This document shows positions 16,918 to 25,354 of a stretch of 64,000 bases of DNA, piece after piece (position 1 is the first letter of the stretch; every line of letters starts with the position of its first letter). The notes beneath the pieces are model-generated. The model was given only the letters and a program-made list of their open reading frames with translations. It searched no databases and was not told the DNA's origin. The stretch is taken from contig JAJEFA010000014.1 of assembly GCA_022820725.1 (NCBI GenBank), positions 124,001-188,000 of the forward strand, read 5' to 3'. Made by a program: the position numbers and the translations under genes. Source of the DNA: Candidatus Binatia bacterium (lineage in GTDB: Bacteria; Desulfobacterota; Binatia; Bin18).

Positions 16918-17025
16918 TCAGTCGCTTGACGCGCTTTTTCTCTTTTGATCCGCCCGATACATCGCAATGGCTGCCACCACAATAAAGCCCACTATCGCAA
17001 TAATTTCCAGCGGTATGCCGAACAT
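16918..17025 (-). CDS. 35-residue single-TM membrane protein
   Basis: It begins MFGIPLEIIAIVGFIVVAAIA, one clear transmembrane helix, followed by a basic tail (MYRADQKRKSASSD). GAAGGAGG sits seven bases upstream of the ATG at 17025. A longer reading from 17241 exists but has no native look. The start and hydrophobicity make this a likely real small gene; function unknown. Confidence 0.55.
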   Translation of the reverse strand: MFGIPLEIIAIVGFIVVAAIAMYRADQKRKSASSD

Positions 17026-17304
17026 CCTGGTATCCTCCTTCGAACGCCGCGCACTACCAGTTCCTCCCATGGCTCGACCGGTAAGCGTCCAGGTAAGCGA
17101 CACCTCCGCACGGTGAGATGTCAAAAACCGGTCAACAATGGAGGATAGATGCTTAAGCAAGACGCGGAAGGGGATAAGCGTGAATCGCCCACAGTTGGCC
17201 CATCCACTCTCCTCTCGTGCCGGGGCGATGTCAAGGGACACGCTGGCGGATGTGTCCGCAATCAGGAGCTATGAGGGGCGCACGGACGTGCGCCCCTGAA
17301 CGAC

Positions 17305-18147
17305 CTACGCGAATTTTTCGATATAGGGTTGGTACTGATCCAGGAGCGGCAACACGGTGTCAGTATCGGCCGAGGGGAGAAACAGCACGGCCCGCTCAAC
17401 GCCCAGCTCTTGATGGCTGGCCAAGGCTTCTTCCTTATCGGAAGAACCAAAAACCGAGACCGGCACTTCCTCGGGCGAGCGACCGGCCTGCTCGGCCAGG
17501 GCGTGCAGCTCTTTTATCGACTCGGGCAGCGTCGAGGTGTCGAAGCCGACCGGAATCCAGCCGTCACAGTAGTTGACGACCCGCTTCAAGCCGCCGTTGA
17601 AAGTTCCCATCAGAATCGGCGGGTGCGGCTTCTGAACCGGCTTGGGGTAAGCCCAGATCGGATCGAAGTCCACGAACTCACCGTGGTACTCGGCCTCTTC
17701 ATTGGCCCAGATTTCTTTCATGGCCTCGATCCGCTCGCGGCAGACCTTCCAGCGCCGATTGAACGGCGTACCGTGGTTTTCCATTTCCTCGGCGTTCCAG
17801 CCGCCACCGATGCCGAACAGCAGGCGCCCGTTGGAGAGTTGATCCAAGGAGGCCACTTCGTTGGCCATGGTAATCGGGTCGCGCTCAATCACCAGGCAAA
17901 TGCCGCTGCCGATCTTGATCGTACTGGTCACTGCCGCGGCTGCCGTCAACGCGACAAACAAATCATGAGTATGCCAGTATTCCTTGGGCAACTCTCCACC
18001 GCCCGGCCACGGGCTCTTGCGACTGGCCGGAATATGGGTGTGTTCGGGAAACCAGATGGACTCGAAGCCCCGGTCCTCACATTCCTTGGCCAGGGTATCG
18101 GGCCGAATGGCATAATCCGTTGCAAACATCGTAATACCAATTTTCAC
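17305..18147 (-). CDS. LLM class F420-dependent oxidoreductase
   Basis: 280 residues. MKIGITMFATDYAIRPDTLA and FESIWFPEHTHIP open the luciferase-like TIM barrel. VASLDQLSNGRLLFGIGGGWNAEEMENHGTPF is the signature of the TIGR03619-type F420-linked branch, and PILMGTFNGGLKRVVNYCDGW follows. It probably uses F420 or FMN; substrate unknown. A good Shine-Dalgarno (AAGGAGG) precedes the ATG. It stands alone between the small membrane protein and the CoA-transferase. Confidence 0.92.
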   Translation of the reverse strand: MKIGITMFATDYAIRPDTLAKECEDRGFESIWFPEHTHIPASRKSPWPGGGELPKEYWHTHDLFVALTAAAAVTSTIKIGSGICLVIERDPITMANEVASLDQLSNGRLLFGIGGGWNAEEMENHGTPFNRRWKVCRERIEAMKEIWANEEAEYHGEFVDFDPIWAYPKPVQKPHPPILMGTFNGGLKRVVNYCDGWIPVGFDTSTLPESIKELHALAEQAGRSPEEVPVSVFGSSDKEEALASHQELGVERAVLFLPSADTDTVLPLLDQYQPYIEKFA

Positions 18148-18240
18148 TGCGTCCTCCTTAGGGTGAAGATATGAGCCCTTTTCATGACAGCTTGCGCGCG
18201 CCGGGTCAATGAGGGAGCGGAGCCACGGGCTCAGTCCTGA

Positions 18241-18292
18241 AAGAGTAAACGTGCCCAGCTTTGTAGATTTGTTGGAGGGCGCGTTTACTCTT
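18241..18292. repeat. 52-base hairpin repeat, copy 1
   Basis: Arms AAGAGTAAACGTGCCC and GGGCGCGTTTACTCTT (one G-T mismatch) enclose a 20-base loop. The same element, in reverse orientation and of identical length, is at 27476-27527. The right arm supplies the TAA stop of the CoA-transferase gene. Function unknown: a REP/MITE-like element or a transcription-end hairpin. Confidence 0.8.
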
Positions 18293-19604
18293 TTCCGTAA
18301 AACATCCGTTCCGCCGCCTCTTGCAGCTCGGCCCGAAAGTCCGGATGGGCCACGCTGGTCAGGGCCTGTGCGCGTTGGCGGAGACTCTTGCCGCGCAGCG
18401 TGGCGATCCCGTGCTCCGTGACCAGATAGTCCACAAAAGCTCGCGGGGTCGTAACAACAGTTCCGGAGGCCAGGGTGGGTACGATGCGGGAAATCCGCTC
18501 ACCATCGAGGAACGAACTCGACGGCACCGCGATAATGGATTTTCCACCGGCCAGACAGGCCGCAATAGCGAACGCCGTCTGGCCGCCCGTGCCGGTAAAC
18601 ATCTGCCAGCCGATGGACTCGGATGCGACCTGTCCGGCGAGATCAACGCTCAAGGCGTTATTGATGGCCGTAAAGCGCGGGTCTTTGCTCAGTAGCCGAA
18701 TGTCGTCGGTATAGTTGAAATCGTACAGCTCAAAGACCGGGTTCTGGTCAATGAAGTCCAGCTCTTCGACGCTCAACTGCGGGTGAAAGGCGGTGCCCAC
18801 CACCTTGCCCGGATGAATGGTCTTGTTTTTTCCGGTCAGGATGCCTTCCCGCACCAGCGCTACGACCCCCGGCGGAATAATCTCGGTCTGCATCCCGAGA
18901 TCGCGCCGGCCATACACATAACCGAGCAGCGGGCTGGTCATATCACCCGCTCCAATCTGAATCGTATCCCCATCTTCCAGCAAATCGTTGGCGATCTGCA
19001 TACAGATGGCGTCGATCATATCCTGCTTTTCCGGAGTAAAGGTCTCGGGTGTGACCAGCGTAGCCGGCAGACTCTGACGTTCGACCAGGCAGTCAATGTC
19101 TGACACATGAATCGTGTTTGTCCCGCCGGTTCGGATGAAACTCGGGTCAACCTCGGCAATGACCCGCGCGGCCCGCTGCGTCATCAGCGGCGACATGCCG
19201 ACGCACGTGCCAAAACTACAGTTGCCGTGCCGGTCGGGCGGCGACACGGTCACCAGATACACGTCCAGGTCGTCAATCCCGTAGGGAAGGGCCTCCGCCC
19301 GGAAATAGGAGACCGGCACGTAGTCGAGCTTGCCCTGGTGGAGCAGGGGCCGTTCGCGCCGGCTCAGATACCACGACTCGAAATGAAAGTATGCGTCGAT
19401 GCCGGGCAGGTTCCAGTCAAACAGAGAAATCAGCGTATTGAGGCGCAGACCCCGCAAGCGTTCCCGGTTTTCGACCAGGGCCCGGCACAGCGTAAACGGC
19501 GTCCCGGTCAGGCCGGCGGTAAAAACGTGGTCGGTCGGCGCGATCCGGTCGAGCGCGGCGTCCGCGCTCACCAGTTTATCGCCCCACTGCGCGTGCCAGG
19601 TCAT
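18285..19604 (-). CDS. Acetyl-CoA hydrolase/4-hydroxybutyrate CoA-transferase family
   Basis: 439 residues. It shows DHVFTAGLTGTPFTLCRALVENRE in the N-terminal domain and, in the C-terminal domain, FELYDFNYTDDIRLLSKDPRFTAINNALSVDLAGQVASES with the catalytic Glu region of class I CoA-transferases, plus GTGGQTAFA. Such enzymes move CoA between short-chain acids. The stop codon is inside the hairpin repeat at 18241-18292, so the terminal residues (MFYGKE) may be foreign. 32 bp downstream of the quinone oxidoreductase on the same strand. Confidence 0.9.
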   Translation of the reverse strand: MTWHAQWGDKLVSADAALDRIAPTDHVFTAGLTGTPFTLCRALVENRERLRGLRLNTLISLFDWNLPGIDAYFHFESWYLSRRERPLLHQGKLDYVPVSYFRAEALPYGIDDLDVYLVTVSPPDRHGNCSFGTCVGMSPLMTQRAARVIAEVDPSFIRTGGTNTIHVSDIDCLVERQSLPATLVTPETFTPEKQDMIDAICMQIANDLLEDGDTIQIGAGDMTSPLLGYVYGRRDLGMQTEIIPPGVVALVREGILTGKNKTIHPGKVVGTAFHPQLSVEELDFIDQNPVFELYDFNYTDDIRLLSKDPRFTAINNALSVDLAGQVASESIGWQMFTGTGGQTAFAIAACLAGGKSIIAVPSSSFLDGERISRIVPTLASGTVVTTPRAFVDYLVTEHGIATLRGKSLRQRAQALTSVAHPDFRAELQEAAERMFYGKE

Positions 19605-19636
19605 GGCGAAGCCTCCTTGTCTCGCCGACGCCAGTC

Positions 19637-20605
19637 CTACGGAATCAATACGAGTTTCCCGACCGACTGACGCGACTCCATGTGGCGATGGGCCTCGGCC
19701 GCTTCCGCCAGGGGAAAGGACTTGCCAATCAGCAGTTTGAGCTTGCCTTCGTCCATGAGCTGGAGCGATTGCCGAATGCCTTTCTGATGAACCTCAGGCA
19801 TGGCTGAGACCGTATATAAAATAAAGCCGCTGACCTTAATGGATTTCTGGAACAGCCCAAACAGGTTGAGCGGATCGGGCACGCCGCCGGACCGACCGTA
19901 GAGAATCAGATGGCCGAACGGCGCCAGACAGCTCAGGCCCTTCTCCAGGGTTGGCTTGCCCACCGCGTCGAGAATCAGGTCCACGCCTCTGCCGTCGGTC
20001 AGTTTGAGCGTCTCCTCCGCGAAGTCCTGGGTGGCATAATTGATGACTTCGTCCGCGCCGTACTCTTTGGCCAAGGCCGCTTTCTCATCGGTCGAGACCG
20101 TGCCGATCACCCGCGCACCGGCCGCTTTGGCAATCTGCACCGCGGCGAGGCCAACACCGCCGGCCGCCGAATGGACGATGACGGACTGGTCGGCGGTCAG
20201 ATTATGGGAGGTAAAGAGCATGTGGTAGGCGGTCAGCACCTGAATCGGAAAGGCCGCGCCCTGCTCAAAACTGACCGAGTCGGGCAGGGCCATGACCTGG
20301 CCGGCTGACGCGAGCGAGTACTCGGCATACGTCTTCATGCCGATCGAAGTCACCCGGTCGCCCGGTTTGATCCCCGCCACGCCATCACCAACCGCCTCAA
20401 CCACCCCGGCGGCTTCAAGCCCCGGGATATCCGGCAGCTTGGGCTGCATGGCATATTGGCCCTGGCGGAAGAGGGTATCCGCGAAGTTGATGCCGATTGC
20501 ATGATTCTTGATCAACACCTTGCCCCGCCGCACCGCCGGGTCGGGCGCATCCCCGAGTTGTAGGACCTCCGGACCACCGAGTTGGTCGAAAACAACGGCT
20601 TTCAT
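19637..20605 (-). CDS. Quinone oxidoreductase (zinc-free MDR family)
   Basis: 322 residues. KAVVFDQLGGPEVLQLGD at the start, GINFADTLFRQGQY and VIVHSAAGGVGLAAVQIAKAAGARVIGT (NADPH-binding GGVG) are standard for QOR-type medium-chain reductases. No structural-zinc cysteine cluster is seen. It reduces quinones or enones with NADPH. Same strand as the CoA-transferase, 32 bp upstream of it, so the two may form an operon. Confidence 0.92.
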   Translation of the reverse strand: MKAVVFDQLGGPEVLQLGDAPDPAVRRGKVLIKNHAIGINFADTLFRQGQYAMQPKLPDIPGLEAAGVVEAVGDGVAGIKPGDRVTSIGMKTYAEYSLASAGQVMALPDSVSFEQGAAFPIQVLTAYHMLFTSHNLTADQSVIVHSAAGGVGLAAVQIAKAAGARVIGTVSTDEKAALAKEYGADEVINYATQDFAEETLKLTDGRGVDLILDAVGKPTLEKGLSCLAPFGHLILYGRSGGVPDPLNLFGLFQKSIKVSGFILYTVSAMPEVHQKGIRQSLQLMDEGKLKLLIGKSFPLAEAAEAHRHMESRQSVGKLVLIP

Positions 20606-20732
20606 ATTTCTCTCCTTCTCACGCAGTATCGGCAGCCGTTGTACCCCTCACCCGGCCTTTCGACAAGCTCAGCCTGGGGATGAGGGCAAAACCGCCGGAC
20701 AATTTCATTTGCAGCATACGTGAGAAAACGTA

Positions 20733-21338
20733 TCACGCCTGTGCGCTTGGACGTTTCTGTACAGCCGCGTACCAGCGCCGTACGTGCTCCCAGGCCGGAG
20801 CGAGTTGAAAGTCCGACCTGGCGGCAAACTCAATGGCCACGAACAGCGAGATGTCGGCCACCGAGTAGGCACCGGCCAGCCATTCGTTGTCTTGCAGATG
20901 CGTATTGAAAAGGGAGAGCCGTTCGCCGAGCACCTGACCGGCTTCCTCGACCACTTTCGGGCTTTGTTCGACCCGCTCGGCAAAATACGGGCTGGTATGC
21001 AAGAAGCGGCGGGTTCCTTGGAGTAAGACCCCAAACTCCGCCCGGCGCTCCCACGCCCGCACCTGGGCGCGTTCAAGCGGCGTCGTGCCAAACAGCGGCG
21101 GGTCGGGATGATACTCTTCCAGGTACTCGATAATGGCCAGCGATTCCGGGATGACCGAGCCATCGTCGAGCTCAAGCAGCGGGACTGCGCCAAAGGGATT
21201 TTTGTGGAGATAGGCCGACGTTCTTTGCTCACCGCTCAACAAGTCGAGCGGTTTGAGGCTAAGAGTGATCCCTTTTTCTGCCAGATATATCCGTACCCGG
21301 CGGCAGTTGGGCGACTGTGGAAAATCGTAGAGATGCAT
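20733..21338 (-). CDS. Glutathione S-transferase family protein
   Basis: 201 residues. The N-terminal thioredoxin fold MHLYDFPQSPNCRRVRIYLAEKGI carries the likely catalytic Ser/Asn-Cys region, PFGAVPLLELDDGSVIPESLAIIEYLEE binds glutathione, and the C-terminal all-alpha domain shows NEWLAGAYSVADISLFVAI. It most resembles bacterial GSTs of theta/beta type. Probably detoxification or an aromatic pathway step; neighbours do not specify. Confidence 0.9.
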   Translation of the reverse strand: MHLYDFPQSPNCRRVRIYLAEKGITLSLKPLDLLSGEQRTSAYLHKNPFGAVPLLELDDGSVIPESLAIIEYLEEYHPDPPLFGTTPLERAQVRAWERRAEFGVLLQGTRRFLHTSPYFAERVEQSPKVVEEAGQVLGERLSLFNTHLQDNEWLAGAYSVADISLFVAIEFAARSDFQLAPAWEHVRRWYAAVQKRPSAQA

Positions 21339-21577
21339 GACGAGGTACTCCTTCCAGGTGTGTTGGACAGGAGCACAGCATACGGGAAGAGGCTTGGCCG
21401 CGTCACCCCGCCCACAATACGCCCCGCCCTATCTCCTGTGGGGTTCCGTAGGGGCAATTCATGAATTGCCCCTACAACAGCTCGTCGAAGAGCCTGCCCC
21501 GTACTTGATACGGGGGTCGGGGTGGATTTACCCACACGGGTCTTGCCTGTCAGCCCGGACTCAGCCACAACAGGCGC
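21339..21577. other. Intergenic sequence with a perfect 28-base palindrome
   Basis: Contains only the palindrome at 21448-21475 and GC-rich sequence; no gene or RNA recognised upstream of the restriction-enzyme fragment at 21578. Confidence 0.4.
21448..21475. repeat. Perfect 28-base palindrome of the GTAGGGGC family
   Basis: It begins GTAGGGGCAATTC and is its own reverse complement, centred on CATG. A related near-palindrome (GGGCGACGCATGCGTCGCCC) lies at 45624-45643. Elements of this type occur as dispersed repeats in several bacterial lineages. Confidence 0.75.
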
Positions 21578-21700
21578 ATGCCGACCCTGAACGCAAAGCT
21601 GACCACCGCCGGCGAGGATTACCGGACCGACCTCCGCCGGATACGGGCCTCGGGCGGAGCGACCGGGGAGCGGTCGTACTATCCGGCGCTGTCCGACGGC
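21578..21700 (+). pseudogene. N-terminal fragment of a type ISP-like restriction-modification enzyme
   Basis: The frame reads LNAKLTTAGEDYRTDLRRIR then ASGGATGERSYYPALSD, similar to the start of large single-polypeptide restriction-modification proteins (DLRRI-ATG-ATxETSYYPAL-LLNAVG). At about 21700 it breaks off into the antisense of a VapB antitoxin gene. Only about 40 of the expected thousand or more residues remain. Confidence 0.5.
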
Positions 21701-21862
21701 GTTCAGCTCCCGCGCGAGGACAGCCGCATCGTGCCGGCGTTTCTCGCGTGCAAGGCGTTCACGCAACGCAACGGTAATCGCGCCGGTCATGGTCTCGCCG
21801 GTCAAACGCGTCAGCTCACCGGCTAGCCGGCAGGTTTCATCGTTCTTGATATTGAGGCTCAT
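21698..21862 (-). pseudogene. VapB antitoxin (Rv0623 type), 3' truncated
   Basis: About 55 native residues: MSLNIKNDETCRLAGELTRL, TGETMTGAITVALRERLARE, KRRHDAAVLARELNAVG. This matches Rv0623-type antitoxins up to the point where the genuine C-terminus (toxin-binding, ending near EILGYDE in relatives) should follow. Beyond about 21698 the frame runs into the restriction-enzyme fragment. GGAGG precedes the ATG at 21862. No PIN toxin follows. Confidence 0.65.
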
Positions 21863-21886
21863 GGTCGTCCTCCGGGTCGGGAACGA

Positions 21887-22147
21887 TCACCGTTCGAGCT
21901 TTCGGGAGAGCGCTTCCGCCTCCAACTCGTCCACGAGTTGATTGAGCCTGTCAACGTCAACACCGGGTTTGAAGTGAAAGGCGTGGGGCTCGACTTTAAA
22001 GGGTGGCAATCGCACAGTCTTCCCCTGGGCGCCAAGGCCGACTCGCAACGCATCGTTTACGACGGCCTTCATGCTCCTGTCGGTGCGCCGCATCTCCCGC
22101 TGCAGCAGCCGTTCGACATCGGGGTCAAGGGTGAGTGTGGTCCGCAT
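21887..22147 (-). CDS. Ribbon-helix-helix antitoxin (DUF2191 type), no toxin partner
   Basis: 86 residues. MRTTLTLDPDVERLLQREMR and SMKAVVNDALRVGL make a ribbon-helix-helix DNA-binding domain, followed by the toxin-neutralising tail PFKVEPHAFHFKPGVDVDRLNQLVDELE. AGGAAGAG precedes the ATG. A VapC/PIN gene normally follows, but the next gene downstream is the truncated VapB. Upstream codons derive from a TTCCTGCGAAAGCAGGAA-type dispersed palindrome and are not native. Confidence 0.8.
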   Translation of the reverse strand: MRTTLTLDPDVERLLQREMRRTDRSMKAVVNDALRVGLGAQGKTVRLPPFKVEPHAFHFKPGVDVDRLNQLVDELEAEALSRKLER

Positions 22148-22193
22148 GTACGCATCTCTTCCTGCTTTCGCAGGAATGACGGAACTGTCTTGC

Positions 22194-22448
22194 TCATATT
22201 GCTGGCAGTTGGCTGGAGACGTTGCGCTTGGGATCGGTCCCGTGCGCCATCTCCACACATTCGGTCTGCTCCTGGACCTCCTCCACCAGAGCTTTCAGTT
22301 CCTCGACATCACGTGATATCTGTCGGAGGTGCGAGGTGGTGGCGAGTTCGCCTATCGTCCACATGAAGACGCCAAGCATCAGACAAATCCAATACAGCAT
22401 GGCCGCGCCTTCGGTATTGAGAGAACTCTTGATCTGTTCCGTATTCAT
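22194..22448 (-). CDS. Small membrane-anchored coiled-coil protein
   Basis: 84 residues starting MNTEQIKSSLNTEGAAM. One transmembrane helix at about 17-38 (MLYWICLMLGVFMWTIGEL) is followed by a predicted coiled coil (ISRDVEELKALVEEVQEQTECVEMA). AAGGAG lies about 13 bases upstream. Unknown function; a longer reading from 22532 adds a non-native N-terminus. Confidence 0.5.
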   Translation of the reverse strand: MNTEQIKSSLNTEGAAMLYWICLMLGVFMWTIGELATTSHLRQISRDVEELKALVEEVQEQTECVEMAHGTDPKRNVSSQLPAI

Positions 22449-22590
22449 GGGTGCTGTGGCTCCTTGCTCGTAGCATTCCTCTGCCTTGTAGCAGAGTAGC
22501 AGAATCCATATATGTGACCAGAGTATTTCCATATTCCGTGTCGTCCTTCAGCCGTCTTCACCAGATGGACACCGAAGACACAGAGGATGT

Positions 22591-23061
22591 ATGCGACCGA
22601 CCGCTTGTGTACTTTTTATCGTTCTTCTCCTGTTGTCTGACGCGCTCAGCGTAGCCGCGCAGAGCGTCCCCATACGGTTGACTGGTGTGTTGATTCGCCC
22701 GGACGATGAGATCGGCGAGCTGTATCCGTACTTTGAAATCAGTCTGGACGGCGAAGTATGGAAAATGCGTATCCGGGATGTTGAGGTGCGGATGGCAGGC
22801 AACTCTACGCCGACGGTACTCCGCCATTTTGGACGCTTTCTCTTCTTTACCGGACCAGCCCCCATCATGAAATATATCCAAAGTGACGCAGCCGAAGGGC
22901 TACCGCTGCACTTTGAAGGACGGCTGTATTATAAAAAGCGCACCTTTCTGATCAGCGCGGTGAACCCTGCGCAGATCGAGGGATTGCCGGATTCTTCTCA
23001 GCAGGAAGGGTGTCCTGGCGTCTGTCCGCAGTCACCCGACTCACCCGTCCAGCAATGGTGA
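22591..23061 (+). CDS. Exported protein of unknown function, paralogue of the protein at 4089-4598
   Basis: 156 residues with a signal peptide (ACVLFIVLLLLSDALSVAA, cut near VAA-QS). The mature part has PIRLTGVLIRPDDEIGELYP, DGEVWKMRIRDVEVRMAG, and PLHFEGRLYYKKRTFLISAV. The first and last of these correspond in order and spacing to PVRFSGKLYF and PVLLAGFFYRTSGRLTLVSAV in the protein at 4089-4598. The C-terminus is Ser/Pro/Gln-rich with two cysteines. No known domain recognised. AGAGGA precedes the ATG. It is followed by the hydrolase gene on the same strand. Confidence 0.65.
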   Translation: MRPTACVLFIVLLLLSDALSVAAQSVPIRLTGVLIRPDDEIGELYPYFEISLDGEVWKMRIRDVEVRMAGNSTPTVLRHFGRFLFFTGPAPIMKYIQSDAAEGLPLHFEGRLYYKKRTFLISAVNPAQIEGLPDSSQQEGCPGVCPQSPDSPVQQW

Positions 23062-23122
23062 ATACCAGTCACAGGAAGTTTCAAGCAGATCGCATCCCCC
23101 CATATCCCGCTTACCCGCGTTC

Positions 23123-23923
23123 GTGTTAAGAACCTCGTCCATGCTGCTGCCATACTACGAAGTCCGGGCCGGACAGGGACCGTATGCACTGATGCTGCAC
23201 GGCTTTCTCTCAAGCCGGGCGCAGTGGCTGCCTAACCTGGAGGCACTGTCTACGGTGTGCCGCCCGGTGGTGGTTGAGCTGTTCGGCCACGGCCGGTCGC
23301 CTGCCCCAGACGATCCCTATGAGTATGCTCCGGAGCGCTACGTGGAGGCGTTCGAATGCATCCGGGAAGCGCTCGGCGTAGCAGACTGGTTTGTCATTGG
23401 TCAGTCGCTTGGAGCCGGCCTGACCCTCCGTTATGTCCTGGCCCATCCGGACCGGGTCCTGGCTCACCTGGTGACCAATTCCTCGACCGCGTTCAGCAGT
23501 AGGGACTGGGTACGAGAGGTGCGGCCGGGGACCGACAAACTGATCGCGCTGGTGAAGCGCGATGGGGCGGCTGCGCTCGAAAGAATCGCCGTCCATCCAA
23601 AGAATGCGCGCCGTCTCGCTCCGGCATTCAAACAGGCACTGTGCACGGACGCGACGCGTCACGATCCCCTTGGAGCCGCCTACACGGCGCGCTATACCTC
23701 ACTCGCCGATCCCATTGATCCGGCATTGATGAAAACCAATCGGGTGCCGACTCTGTTGGTGTGTGGTACGCAAGAAGAACGCTTCGAGCCACGCCGCCGC
23801 TTTGCCGAGCAGACCTTACCCCATTTGGAAGTTGTTGAAGCCGAGGCCGGGCATGCGGTCAATCTTGAAGCGCCGGAAGCGTTCAACCGGGCGGCCGTCT
23901 CGTTTTTGCAACGCTTTCTATAA
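23123..23923 (+). CDS. Alpha/beta hydrolase
   Basis: 266 residues. LMLHGFLSSRAQWLPNLEALS forms the oxyanion-hole region (HGF). The nucleophile elbow is GQSLGAG (Ser in G-x-S-x-G), and the C-terminal EAEAGHAVNLEAPEAF holds the catalytic His. The acid in TLLVCGTQEERFEP is Glu rather than the usual Asp-containing GxxD, so the triad acid should be checked. MLLPYYEV at 23141 is an alternative start. Substrate unknown. Followed directly by a hairpin terminator. Confidence 0.88.
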   Translation: MLRTSSMLLPYYEVRAGQGPYALMLHGFLSSRAQWLPNLEALSTVCRPVVVELFGHGRSPAPDDPYEYAPERYVEAFECIREALGVADWFVIGQSLGAGLTLRYVLAHPDRVLAHLVTNSSTAFSSRDWVREVRPGTDKLIALVKRDGAAALERIAVHPKNARRLAPAFKQALCTDATRHDPLGAAYTARYTSLADPIDPALMKTNRVPTLLVCGTQEERFEPRRRFAEQTLPHLEVVEAEAGHAVNLEAPEAFNRAAVSFLQRFL

Positions 23924-23947
23924 AAAAGGGCGACCCGGAGGTCGCCC
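23922..23947 (-). terminator. Intrinsic terminator of the Rieske gene
   Basis: Eight-base stem GGGCGACC/GGTCGCCC with loop CGGA. Read on the minus strand it is followed by six T, so it would end transcription of the Rieske oxygenase gene. The same hairpin begins seven bases after the hydrolase TAA on the plus strand and could act in both directions. Confidence 0.75.
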
Positions 23948-23969
23948 CTGTCGCGGTGTAATTCCTGCG

Positions 23970-25205
23970 TTATTGCGCTTGTGCACCGTTGATATAGTCT
24001 TCCATCACCTGGTTGCCAAAGCGCACCAGGAGTTCCTGGTCCTGGAGGATGAATTCCTTTTTCGCGCCCGAGGCCAGCACTTCCTGGGTCTGCTCCAGCG
24101 TGCTGGCATCTTCGGTGAGGATGTCGCGGAAGATGACCTTGCTGTATTCCTGGCTGAAACGCTGGGCTGCGGTGTGCGCCTTTGGGAAATATGATCGTAC
24201 TTCCCAGAGGGACCGGTCAGCCGCCAACGGCCAGAAATTATACGTGAAATACGTGCCGTGGCCCACATCAACAAAAAAGTTGGGGAAAAAGATGTTGAGG
24301 TCGAGCGACCAGCGCGGGTCGCGGGTGGGGTTCACTCCTGATGGCAGGGATTCGCGCGTGAATTCATTGGGAATAATGAGCGATCCGGCCTGATACGCCA
24401 GAGCCTCAACCGGACTGGGCTTGTGTTCGGGATTGCCGAAGGCGGAGAGCTGACAGTGGCGTTCGAAGAGCCGGAAGTCAAGCGCGTGACCAAAGGGATT
24501 CTCGCGGCTGGTAAAGGAGTCGGGCAGGCTGCGGGTATGGAGAAAGGCCACATGGTAGGCTTCCTGAAAGGCGTCCTTAATCAGTTTCCAGTTGCACTTG
24601 ATCTCCGTTTGCCAGGAAAAACATTGGCTGGACGTCTCGGCAAAGGGATAGCCGCTCAGCCGTTCGGCAAACTCGCCCAGGTATTCCTGGAGGGTTTCAG
24701 TCGGGTTGGGATCAACATTAACGAAAATAAATCCCTCCCAGGTATCGATCGCTACCGGCGTCAGCCCTAATTGTTCTTTCTTGAGATCAAAAAAGCTCTC
24801 TTCGTCCGGTACGAATTTGAGTGTCCCGTCGAGCCCATAACTCCAGCCGTGGAACTTGCAGGTGAAGTTCTGACAGGAGCCGCCGCTGTTCCATACCACC
24901 TTGTTGCCACGGTGAGCGCACATATTGTGGAAGGCGCGGATCTGGCCCTTTTTGTCACGGGTCACGATCAGAGAGGTGCGACATATGGGCAGGTCTTTGA
25001 CAAAATAATCGCCGGGGTTCGGAATCTGCTCAACCCGACCGACATTCAGCCAGACTTTCCGAAAGACGCGCTCTTGTTCGAGCCTGAAATAGTCCTCGGA
25101 GATATACGGCTCAATCGGAATGGGGCCGGTGTCGAAGTTGTACTTCTCGTGCCAGGTCCGGGTCGCTCCGTTTGTCAGCGGCGCGTCGAGTGCAGCAGTT
25201 GCCAT
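23970..25205 (-). CDS. Rieske [2Fe-2S] aromatic ring-hydroxylating oxygenase, alpha subunit
   Basis: 411 residues. The Rieske cluster ligands are in CAHRGN and TCKFHGWSYG (C-x-H ... C-x2-H). The catalytic iron site is DAFQEAYHVAFLHT (2-His). It would hydroxylate an aromatic ring or demethylate an aromatic ether with electrons from a reductase that is not in this window. The start at 25205 (MATAALDAP) has GGAGGG upstream; a longer reading to 25382 is not native. Divergent from the MFS transporter, which may carry its substrate. Confidence 0.9.
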   Translation of the reverse strand: MATAALDAPLTNGATRTWHEKYNFDTGPIPIEPYISEDYFRLEQERVFRKVWLNVGRVEQIPNPGDYFVKDLPICRTSLIVTRDKKGQIRAFHNMCAHRGNKVVWNSGGSCQNFTCKFHGWSYGLDGTLKFVPDEESFFDLKKEQLGLTPVAIDTWEGFIFVNVDPNPTETLQEYLGEFAERLSGYPFAETSSQCFSWQTEIKCNWKLIKDAFQEAYHVAFLHTRSLPDSFTSRENPFGHALDFRLFERHCQLSAFGNPEHKPSPVEALAYQAGSLIIPNEFTRESLPSGVNPTRDPRWSLDLNIFFPNFFVDVGHGTYFTYNFWPLAADRSLWEVRSYFPKAHTAAQRFSQEYSKVIFRDILTEDASTLEQTQEVLASGAKKEFILQDQELLVRFGNQVMEDYINGAQAQ

Positions 25206-25354
25206 GCAGGTTCCCTCCTTTGCTTTCCTGTGGATGCTTTCCTGTAGACGACATCCCCTGTTTAGCATTTTCGGTGCGTTCCCTACTAGAGGCCAAGTTG
25301 GATAACCCCTAGACTCAAGAATAAGCATAGACCGGCAGCCGAAAGCTTTCCTCC

